Source: Methanoregulaceae archaeon (GTDB taxonomy: Archaea > Halobacteriota > Methanomicrobia > Methanomicrobiales > Methanospirillaceae). From it: 64,000 nt of DNA. Shown piece after piece: positions 53,550 to 64,000 of this stretch (positions within the stretch are counted from its first letter, which is position 1; each line of letters opens with the position of its first letter). Below the pieces are notes generated by a model, which was not told the DNA's origin, searched no databases, and saw nothing but the letters and a program-made list of their open reading frames with translations. Position numbers and translations under genes: made by a program. Where the stretch lies: positions 51,139-115,138 of the forward strand of contig JACTUB010000016.1 in the NCBI GenBank assembly GCA_015660885.1, written 5' to 3'.

Positions 53550-54110
53550 TCATTCCTGTTCAGTGAAGATCTGCCCTTCAAAGGTAAGTACCTCAATATT
53601 CTTGTTCATCCAGCAATGTTCAGGGAGCCCGGCTTTAATGCAGGTATGATCGAGAAAGGTCGAACTGTCCCAGCTATATTCTGTTGCTACCTGGGGGAGA
53701 AGGAGACCGCTTGTTCCCCGTCCCCGTACAATCAGGCCATGCTTTCCCACTTTGATCTTATTCGGTCGTTCAAGTGGCTCGACATCAAGCCGGGTAGGCA
53801 CGGTCAGGATAGTGACTTCAACTCTGATAGATGAAAGTTCATCCTTGCGGACCGCGGGAAAACGGGGATCTCCGGTTGCAGCGGCGATTGCTGCATCCTC
53901 AATCGCGTCTCCCAGCGGCATTACCGGGTATGGAAAGCCGATACATCCTCGTAGCTGGCTTGCTTTGGTGAGCGTAACAAAAACCCCGCGCTTATCATTA
54001 AAAACCGGCGTGAGGGAAAGCGCGGGTTTTGGTTTTTTGCCAATGGCATATTCAATCGCACCGCGTGCCAGCCGTATTGCCATCCTGCCTTCATCAGTAT
54101 TGAGAAGCAT
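53550..54110 (-). CDS. AMMECR1 family protein
   Basis: The 186-residue protein has the family's signature LRGCIG (TKASQLRGCIGFPYPV near residue 53), a strand-rich core and the VRKDELSSIRVEVTIL segment. The family is found from archaea to human, where AMMECR1 is linked to a disease; biochemical function is uncertain. It sits 54 bases upstream of tgtA in the same direction, so co-transcription with the archaeosine genes is likely. Full-length and intact. Confidence 0.92.
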   Translation of the reverse strand: MLLNTDEGRMAIRLARGAIEYAIGKKPKPALSLTPVFNDKRGVFVTLTKASQLRGCIGFPYPVMPLGDAIEDAAIAAATGDPRFPAVRKDELSSIRVEVTILTVPTRLDVEPLERPNKIKVGKHGLIVRGRGTSGLLLPQVATEYSWDSSTFLDHTCIKAGLPEHCWMNKNIEVLTFEGQIFTEQE

Positions 54111-54249
54111 AAATCAGATCTCCCCCTTCCCTTTGTGACTGTTTTTAGTGCACCTCATTTAACAATCTATCGAACAACCCCCTTTTTTTGTCAAAAAAAT
54201 CTAATCGTGGATCGCTGTGCTTATCTCCTGAAAAATCTTAGTATTACAG

Positions 54250-54586
54250 GAGAGGGAGAGAGCGGCCGACGGTGGCCATCAGAGCTGCTGAGGAAAGTCC
54301 CCCCACCAACCGGGCACGCAGCCGTACGCAAGTACGGGTGGCGAGAGTTACGGCAATGGCACAGAAACGACACGGCCTGTTTTCAGTTATGAAGTGGTCG
54401 AGACGGTTTTACCGTCAAGTTCTCACGGTATGCGTGAGACCCGCTGAGCGTTAACGAACAGGAATCGGTGAAACGGCGAAACCCTGCGGGTGCAAGTCAA
54501 AACAGGACCTTTGGATAGCTCGGTATCTGTCCGGGTATGACGCATAGCTGAATGCCGCTAAAACAGAAGGAGGCTTACTCCTCCCA
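54250..54586 (+). ncRNA. rnpB: RNase P RNA (archaeal)
   Basis: The stretch has the conserved elements of RNase P RNA: the P4 5' strand with GAGGAAAGTCC just after a GC-rich P2/P3 region (AGCGGCCGACGGTGGCC), the internal ACAGAAA, and the 3' P4 strand near the ATAGCTGAATGCC ... AAAACAGAAGGAGGC end, plus self-complementary GGTGAAACGGCGAAACCCTG. It is about 337 bases, a usual size for archaea. It catalyses 5' trimming of tRNA precursors together with archaeal proteins. The 3' end near the CTCCTCCC is by homology pattern and is approximate; open frames overlapping it are not genes. Confidence 0.9.
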
Positions 54587-54693
54587 CTCACTTCATTGAT
54601 GTTCTTTGATCGGTTATTCAGATTTTTCTTTTTCATGATCACTAAGTATCATTATGAATCGATACCTAGGGATGCGGGAGGTAACCGCACGTG

Positions 54694-54992
54694 CATTTTT
54701 CTGCTGCTCTGTACGATACTCGTGATGCCATCAGCGGCATCCTCCCACCAGGCAGCACATCAATAACGGGCATCGCAAACGGCGATCCTGTTGTTATTCA
54801 CGGAATCGCCACCGGCTACCCCAGGGACGGGCTTCAGATCTGGGGATTGGTAAAAATTATGTTAAAATTTCCAGCGTTTCGGTAGATGAGGACAATACCA
54901 AGTCCTATGAATTGAAGTCTTCTGAAACACAGGATCACGCATCCGGCCAGTACCTGGTCATAATCCAGCATTCCATGACGAATATTTGTTAA
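54694..54992 (+). pseudogene. Disrupted, truncated copy of the DUF3821 gene
   Basis: About 300 bases mirror the N-terminal part of the intact gene at 55114-56139, but in different frames. A secretion-signal-like IFLLLCTILVMPSAASS is in one frame (about 54694-54744), IANGDPVVIHGIATGYP ... GLQIW in a second (about 54769-54843), and GKNYVKISSVSVDEDNT ... SGQYLVIIQH in a third (about 54846-54975). Then two stop codons end it (from 54990). So at least two frameshifts and loss of the C-terminal two-thirds have occurred. The pieces keep good similarity to the intact copy, which suggests a fairly recent duplication in tandem. Confidence 0.85.
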
Positions 54993-55113
54993 TAGTTCAT
55001 CACTCACTTACTGCAATCCCGTCGCAGTTATTGCATTGAATGTGGATAGATTGGGATGGATAAATCAGTAACACATCTTCATCAATATTCAAGTACCATA
55101 TCTGCTGAGTAGT

Positions 55114-56139
55114 ATGACCAATCTCTCTACCCCCCAGTTGGTTTTCCTTCTGATTTTCTGTGCCATTCTTGTCATTCCACCGGTATCATCTATTACTTTA
55201 TCTCCCGGTAACTCATTTGACGGAGCGCCGACAATAGCAAATGGTGATCCGGTATATATTCGAGGCATTGCAACAGGCCACCCCCAGAACGGGCTTCAGA
55301 TTTGGGTGATCGGTAAGAATTACGTTAAAATTTCAAGCATTTCGGTTAATGAGGATAACACCTACGAGTTCGAACTCAAATCAGCCGATACGCAAACTCT
55401 TACACCCGGTCAGTACTTTGTCTTGGTCCAGCATCCTATGATGAATGGAGAATTTGACATTTATTATGACAGCTCCACAGGCAGTGTTATCAATCGACAA
55501 TTAGGTACAGGTACTTCCATCTTCCAGCTCACCGGGCCGGGAAGTCTCCAGCGTCCTGATGCCGGTTACGCTCTTATGCAGGCAATCCACAGCCAGAATG
55601 TCGATGATACGTTTGCCCTGACGTCGTTTATCGTGGGAAATCCCACGGTAATAATCAACCCGATTGGCGATCATCGTGTTGGTGATTCGTTCACTATTAC
55701 CGGCTCGACCAATCTGGCAGTGGATAATGATCTTCTGGTTGAGATATACTCATCTTCTTTTAAACCGACGCAGAAGGTTCAGGGCAGCGGATTTTCCGGA
55801 TCGAGTGGCATGGTAAAAGTCGAACCGGGAACAAACGGGTTTAATAGCTGGTCATTTCCAGTTGATACATCAACATTCAAACCGGATGAATATCTCGTAA
55901 AAGTATCAGGTACGACAAATGAAGTAACAGGATCTGCTACCTTCAACATTCTTGAGCTATTACCGCCTACCTCTATTCCGACGGTAAAAACACAAGTAAC
56001 GACATTCCAAACAACATCTCCAAACACCACAACCACATCCTCGCTCCCAACCACTACGAATAAATCTCCACCATCGCCCATAACGATTCTCATTGCATTC
56101 GGATTTGTTGGTGGTGTAATGATACTAAAAAGAAAATAA
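55114..56139 (+). CDS. DUF3821 surface protein with Thr-rich stalk and C-terminal membrane anchor
   Basis: A 341-residue protein with a signal sequence (FLLIFCAILVIPPVSS, residues 11-27) and one or two DUF3821 beta-sandwich domains (about 30-285; key strands LQIWVIGKNYV, EYLVKVSGTTNE), then a stalk of Thr/Ser/Pro repeats (TTTTSSLPTTTNK), and a C-terminal membrane helix (ITILIAFGFVGGVMIL) ending KRK. The stalk plus hydrophobic helix plus basic tail is the archaeal surface-anchor arrangement, but a PGF-CTERM motif is not visible. DUF3821 proteins are abundant in Methanomicrobiales and occur in extended families; the job is probably structural or adhesive. Start ATG follows TTGCTGAGTAGT with no strong Shine-Dalgarno. 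Confidence 0.85.
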   Translation: MTNLSTPQLVFLLIFCAILVIPPVSSITLSPGNSFDGAPTIANGDPVYIRGIATGHPQNGLQIWVIGKNYVKISSISVNEDNTYEFELKSADTQTLTPGQYFVLVQHPMMNGEFDIYYDSSTGSVINRQLGTGTSIFQLTGPGSLQRPDAGYALMQAIHSQNVDDTFALTSFIVGNPTVIINPIGDHRVGDSFTITGSTNLAVDNDLLVEIYSSSFKPTQKVQGSGFSGSSGMVKVEPGTNGFNSWSFPVDTSTFKPDEYLVKVSGTTNEVTGSATFNILELLPPTSIPTVKTQVTTFQTTSPNTTTTSSLPTTTNKSPPSPITILIAFGFVGGVMILKRK

Positions 56140-56812
56140 TTTTTTGAGCAGCTCCCTATAGGATGCCAAGGTGCAGCGGATCTATAAACGGGATCGTGCA
56201 GCTTTTATTCCGTGCGCGTGGGTATGCACGGACTGCGGAAAGATGCTGAGAGATAGCCCATAGATTCGGTATAGGGCATAATCGCAAGGGATCATGGGTA
56301 AAACATTATAGCATCGAAAAAAAGGCTGTATTGTAGGAAGGTTTTTGCAAAATAATGACCTGAATTCGTGAATTTTATTCCGGAATATGAAGTCACTTCG
56401 CATTTTTCGGATTTATCTTTACTCAGTTATGACGTCCGGAACACTGCACTTTGACATGCTTACGTGACCCTGCCAAACTGGCTGTCGTATTCTCCATGTA
56501 TATCCATTCATGTTTGCAATGATGGCAAGTAACCCGGCAGCTCGTGTATTGGCAGTCCATTGATCATCATGATGGGATTGAGTGGATGAACATCATGCAA
56601 GTGAAGAGTGAAAGTGCAATCATCGCAAGAGATCCGATGGCAATGGTGCCCGCAGTTCTACCGGAAATTAACCCACACAAAAACTGGTGTTGTCAGACGT
56701 AAGGCGGCGCTTCGACCGACTTATTTCCAGTGGAGAATTGCCTAATTGATGCATCTTGGATGCAGTCATGGCATATAATCGGCCTGCAGTATTGCCCGGC
56801 ATGTGGGGTGCT
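56140..56812. other. Decayed stretch with zinc-ribbon-like fragments
   Basis: This 673-base region has no intact gene. At 56171-56263 a 30-codon frame (GTG start) encodes VQRIYKRDRAAFIP followed by CAWVCTDCGKML, a neat zinc-knuckle-like CxxC end. At about 56740-56817 another frame ends QSWHIIGLQYCPACGVL and a stop, giving a second CxxC knuckle. Between them are TATA-like runs and many stops in all frames. It looks like remnants of one or two small zinc-binding genes, or a patch of decayed accessory DNA; the adjoining radical SAM gene is A/T-rich too. Confidence 0.4.
56171..56263 (+). CDS. Possible 30-residue zinc-knuckle protein or fragment
   Basis: GTG-initiated frame with a basic first half (YKRDRAAF) and the cysteine pairs CAWVC and TDCG spaced as in small zinc ribbons; it ends 11 codons after the last Cys. 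No ATG start or strong ribosome-binding site is apparent, and the frame is preceded by a stop close by. It may be the tail of a lost gene. Low confidence. Confidence 0.25.
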   Translation: MQRIYKRDRAAFIPCAWVCTDCGKMLRDSP

Positions 56813-57706
56813 TTAGATCATTGACTTATTATTGTAAGCTGCCTTCCACCATTGATAAAGATCCCTGCAGCTTCTATCACAGGAAAGACAAATGGGAGGG
56901 GTATTCGAGGATGCCATCATTTTTCGAAATGCCATTAGGTCTTCACCAAACCAGATATCCGTTAATTTTATGCCATCCCTTATTGATCCAACGCATTCGG
57001 ATGAACAACTACATGGATTCACCATTAAATGGGAATCAATACTTATACTAGTCCAAGGGTTGATACATCGAAATATGTTTTTTTTCCCACATTGATGAGG
57101 TGTGGAATGACAAGTAATCAGAGGATAATTGTAAACGTTCACCTCAATTTTATCAAGCATTTTATCAATTTCCCGGGTTGATTCTTCATGACTGACGATA
57201 TGTATAGATAATTTTTGATTAATGCATTCTTCAATTATAGATGACAATCTGTTGACGTATGCGAGAGGGTCTGGGGAGCCTTCCAGATGCATCTTATCGA
57301 TAGATATCCTAATCCTATCGACTGGTTCTAACATGGATAATCGAGCCGGATCGATATTCCATCCGTTGGTTGTAAAATTTACAATATACCCCATTCTTTT
57401 TGCAGTTTGTAGAATATGATAAAAGTATGAGTGCATTGATACTTCTCCAATTAGTCCGCCAAATGATGAAAATCGACATCCGATATTCCATGCTTCCTCA
57501 AGAATGCGTTCAGCGTCTTTAGATTGCATTTCATGTCCAATGTTTTCCGGACGCGATCGATATATCCTAGCATTACAATAATGACAATTAAAATTGCATT
57601 TATTAGAAATTTTTAAACCTATTTTATAGAGTTGAGGTCGATCTGATAGTTGCAGACCAAGGAACCCTAATTGGCATACCCTGATAATTTTATTTTTTGA
57701 AAGCAT
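56813..57706 (-). CDS. Radical SAM enzyme with C-terminal cysteine-rich (SPASM-like) region
   Basis: A 297-residue radical SAM protein. CNFNCHYC near residue 36 holds the three cysteines that bind the SAM-cleaving [4Fe-4S] cluster; GGLIGEVSMHS follows the pattern of the SAM-contacting GGEP-like motif, here GLIGE. A C-terminal region has additional cysteines (HQCGKKNIFRC, NPCSCSSECVG, ICLSCDRSCRD), like SPASM or twitch auxiliary-cluster domains used in peptide or small-molecule modification. The start at ATG 57706 has GAGA upstream in a suitable place. It is A/T-rich and isolated, with no precursor peptide or partner visible. It may be a recent arrival. Substrate unknown. Confidence 0.82.
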   Translation of the reverse strand: MLSKNKIIRVCQLGFLGLQLSDRPQLYKIGLKISNKCNFNCHYCNARIYRSRPENIGHEMQSKDAERILEEAWNIGCRFSSFGGLIGEVSMHSYFYHILQTAKRMGYIVNFTTNGWNIDPARLSMLEPVDRIRISIDKMHLEGSPDPLAYVNRLSSIIEECINQKLSIHIVSHEESTREIDKMLDKIEVNVYNYPLITCHSTPHQCGKKNIFRCINPWTSISIDSHLMVNPCSCSSECVGSIRDGIKLTDIWFGEDLMAFRKMMASSNTPPICLSCDRSCRDLYQWWKAAYNNKSMI

Positions 57707-58027
57707 TTTCTCTACGGGTTCATTGAATCTTAATATTATAATTATTATTATTTGAGTTTGCAAACACAAGATTCATTTTATTTTCCTGCTTTGCGATTAG
57801 AGAAGCACGCCCTATTATCCCCCCCCAATCATGTCAGACTTGGGGATGGTAGCATTACAGGATTATAGGTCTTTGTGGTTAGTCTTTTAAAAAAATTTTA
57901 AACTGTTTTTAGCATGTTTCTTCAGTTATCTGCCGCAGGAGTGCTCCGTCGGTGGTGGCTGGGTTCATCGTAAGTCGGGATAGAGGGGTACAATCCCTCA
58001 TTATATCTGGATATCCGCCGGATCTTT

Positions 58028-58834
58028 TTATTTTGCCCCATAATTTCTGACATGCCTCCACGCTTTATGGTAATGATCAAACCCCGTTGCATGCTCATCA
58101 TATATCTCTAAGTCTTCCCTCTGGAAGAGTTTCCGGTCCTCGCCGACCGGACAGACTTTAATGCACAAACCGCACGGGGAGTTATATCGTTTGGATAATG
58201 CTTCTGATCGCGTTGCGCAGGTTTTCTTATCGATTAATCCCTGAGGATATTCTCCTCCATCGATGGCTTTTACCGGACAGACGTTCACGCATCGCATACA
58301 CTGTATGCATAAAGGAGTCTTCATTACCGGATCGGGAGGGATCTTTGCCGCCGTGAAAACGGAGGAAAACCTTACTCGTGGCCCGAACTTTTTTGTCAGC
58401 AGAGTATTGTTGATGCCAAAATTTCCCAGACCGGCAAGGTAAGCAGCATGACGGTGTGAAAAGAATGCAATTGGTTTATCCTTTAGTATGGTTATTGACC
58501 CGTACCCGTCCCTGGGAACACTTATAGAAGGAAATCCTTCTCCATTGAGAAATGTAGCAATACGGTACCCGTTACTATCGAGCAGAGTATTCACTGTCCG
58601 GTAAAGTTCATGATACCAGATGGAGGGTGCTGTTTCCACGATGGGCAGGCTGACCGGTAATCCGATAACGATGACCGTTTGTGCTTCAGGAAAAATTACC
58701 CGTGGTCTGAACTCTTCCGGGACCCAGGGTTCGAACGGAGGTTTCGTCCAGCGTCCAGCCGAGGCAAAACCTACAAGGGGTATATCCAGATCCTCACATT
58801 TTTTTATGATCTTTGTTTTTAATGCTCGACTCAT
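58028..58834 (-). CDS. Iron-sulfur protein of the epoxyqueuosine-reductase-like (QueG) family
   Basis: The 268-residue protein resembles COG1600 proteins. It has a QueG-type N-terminal domain (DLDIPLVGFASAGRW near residue 15, IVIGLPVSLP near residue 55) and a 2x[4Fe-4S] ferredoxin region at the C-terminus: CIQCMRCVNVCP and CGLCIKVCPVGED. True QueG reduces epoxyqueuosine with a cobalamin cofactor; in an archaeon without queuosine the member must do something else, possibly electron transfer or another dehalogenase-like reduction. The ATG is followed by basic helix KTKIIKKC. It is leftward, alone, near a decayed stretch. Confidence 0.82.
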   Translation of the reverse strand: MSRALKTKIIKKCEDLDIPLVGFASAGRWTKPPFEPWVPEEFRPRVIFPEAQTVIVIGLPVSLPIVETAPSIWYHELYRTVNTLLDSNGYRIATFLNGEGFPSISVPRDGYGSITILKDKPIAFFSHRHAAYLAGLGNFGINNTLLTKKFGPRVRFSSVFTAAKIPPDPVMKTPLCIQCMRCVNVCPVKAIDGGEYPQGLIDKKTCATRSEALSKRYNSPCGLCIKVCPVGEDRKLFQREDLEIYDEHATGFDHYHKAWRHVRNYGAK

Positions 58835-58967
58835 GATCTACGATGGAACCGTGGGTAATAAATGGATTTGGGGATGCTCCGGAATGTAAAACAGGGATCT
58901 TTCCGGACCTGCGGTATGATATGTTTAATACCTCGCCTGCCAAGAGAGGAAGTGTGGGGAAAATACC

Positions 58968-59225
58968 ATGGCTTTTGTTCCTGATTTCATATTAGTGATA
59001 AATCTTTTACTGTGTGTTGTCATCCTTCTGCTGGGATACCTGGTGTATCGGAAACGAAATACCATCAGTGCGCTGTTTATTGGAATTGCGTTTGGTATAT
59101 TCGGATTATCGCACCTGAACGCATTATTCGAGCCTGCCTTGTTTCCTGAACTTACTTTTGTCCTGCTGAGGGTCTGTGGATACATTCTCGTAGCCGCTGC
59201 ACTCTATCTCCTGCTCACAGAATAA
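58968..59225 (+). CDS. Small membrane protein, 85 residues
   Basis: The frame encodes a protein with three membrane helices (DFILVINLLLCVVILLLGYLVY, ALFIGIAFGIFGL, VLLRVCGYILVAAALYLLL) separated by short loops with Arg/Lys on the inside-rule side. The ATG follows a strong purine-rich GTGGGGAAAATACC. No catalytic motif; I do not recognise it. Divergent from the QueG-like gene. Probably a real gene because the hydrophobic pattern is consistent through the frame. Confidence 0.6.
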   Translation: MAFVPDFILVINLLLCVVILLLGYLVYRKRNTISALFIGIAFGIFGLSHLNALFEPALFPELTFVLLRVCGYILVAAALYLLLTE

Positions 59226-59278
59226 CCGGAACTGCTGAACCAAAGGGATATGATGATGACATGACCCGGGAACACACA

Positions 59279-59695
59279 TTAATTTCCCGTTATCGTACAA
59301 ATGATCGTTCGTTCCCGTCCTGCGTTTACATCAAGTTCAAGTAAAACGATCTGTTGCCATCTTCCGCACATGGTAGTACCATCCGCCAGTGGTATTGTAA
59401 TCGAAGGCCCGACCAGTGCTGCTTTTACGTGCGAACGTCCATTGCCATCGCCCCAGCGGGCGTTATGAGCATAGTGGACATCATCCGGTGCAAGAACGGA
59501 GAGCGCCCGTTGGAGATCGGATAGTACACCGGGCTCAAATTCAATGGTAGTAAGAGCTGCTGTCGAATGCTGCACGAAAAGATGAACGAGTCCTTCCTGC
59601 ACCCTGCTTTCCTGTATGGCGGTTCCGACTGCTTCCGTGATGTTGATGATATCCCCTTCACGGTGTGAGGTCACATGAATCTCTTTACGGTACAT
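59279..59695 (-). CDS. YjbQ/UPF0047 family protein (thiamine-phosphate-synthase-like)
   Basis: The 138-residue protein has the UPF0047 fold with the conserved VHLFVQHSTAALTTIEFEPG (pieces HSTAALT and EFEPG, near residue 42) and GDGNGRSHVKAALVGPSITIPL near residue 85, and a C-terminal QIVLLELDVNAGRER. Family members are linked to secondary thiamine phosphate synthase activity in E. coli, but the main role is unsettled. It is intact and leftward, 58 bases before the small membrane protein gene's 3' end on the opposite strand. Confidence 0.9.
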   Translation of the reverse strand: MYRKEIHVTSHREGDIINITEAVGTAIQESRVQEGLVHLFVQHSTAALTTIEFEPGVLSDLQRALSVLAPDDVHYAHNARWGDGNGRSHVKAALVGPSITIPLADGTTMCGRWQQIVLLELDVNAGRERTIICTITGN

Positions 59696-59882
59696 GAATT
59701 ATCCCCAAACAGGGAGATTGGGGGCCGGACAGATAAATGATACGGGAAGAACCGTTCGGCGGGAATACGATCCGCGGATCCCTGATATAAGTCCCGATAG
59801 AACCGGTGGAAACCTGTTCTGGTGCTCCACCACCTCTTCCCTGATGACCTTTTTGAAAAAAAAAAGATCTTTAAAAAAATAG

Positions 59883-64000
<4,118 letters not shown>

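Noticed and set aside
54135..54642. Open frames on both strands between the AMMECR1 gene and the DUF3821 pseudogene
   Set aside because: They overlap the RNase P RNA, whose conserved elements explain the sequence, and their peptides look random.
59694..59882. 62-codon plus-strand frame downstream of the YjbQ gene
   Set aside because: It lacks protein-like patterns, has a low-complexity Lys end and no ribosome-binding site; the stretch is between two leftward genes and likely non-coding.

Overview
The window comes from a methanogenic archaeon, most likely of the order Methanomicrobiales (a Methanoregula-like organism is my best guess, from gene content only). It carries four genes for coenzyme F430 synthesis, a methanogenesis marker 9 protein, a beta-RFAP synthase for tetrahydromethanopterin, a complete acetyl-CoA decarbonylase/synthase (CODH/ACS) operon, archaeosine tRNA-modification genes, an archaeal-type RNase P RNA, a DUF3821 surface protein, and a bacterial-type DNA gyrase of the kind found in this part of the Euryarchaeota. 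The first gene (hypE) and the last (gyrB) are cut by the window edges.

Layout. 1-8.7 kb: end of hypE; a leftward operon of marker 9 protein, CitG-like protein and DUF447 protein; divergent from it cfbA-cfbE-cfbD-cfbB (nickel insertion, side-chain amidation and reductive cyclisation toward F430, with cfbC absent from the window); ilvE; tRNA-Glu. 9-14 kb: a four-CBS protein, a zinc-ribbon membrane protein, serS and two small unknown genes. 14.4-25 kb: the carbon-metabolism core, two CooC-type nickel-insertion ATPases, cdhA-B-C-D-E and a RACo-type corrinoid activator. An 18-bp dyad just upstream of the cdhA TATA-like box is a candidate operator. 25-36.8 kb: methyltransferase, DedA protein, beta-RFAP synthase, DUF2148 protein, thioesterase, two surface-glycan-type enzymes, the wreck of a second RACo-like gene, a sodium:solute symporter with a 34-residue partner, an orphan adenine methylase and a FemAB-like protein.

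37-41 kb: leftward leuA/cimA-ilvB-ilvN operon for branched-chain amino acids. 41-47 kb: a DUF2115 gene, then a translationally coupled polyphosphate module (ppk, a CHAD-HD fusion, ppx). 47-50 kb: a three-subunit proton-translocating NAD(P) transhydrogenase, unexpected in an F420-dependent methanogen, next to a decayed reading frame. 50-54.6 kb: arcS-tgtA (archaeosine), an AMMECR1 protein and RNase P RNA. 54.6-58 kb: a disrupted and an intact DUF3821 gene, a decayed stretch and an AT-rich radical SAM gene; this is the most accessory-looking part. 58-64 kb: iron-sulfur protein, small membrane protein, YjbQ-family protein, gyrA and gyrB.

I saw no CRISPR array, insertion sequence or rRNA. The best candidates for something little described are the CHAD-HD fusion wedged between ppk and ppx, the methanogen-only marker 9/CitG/DUF447 operon, the cdh operator dyad, and the isolated radical SAM gene. 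All functions are read from sequence motifs and gene context; no database search was possible.
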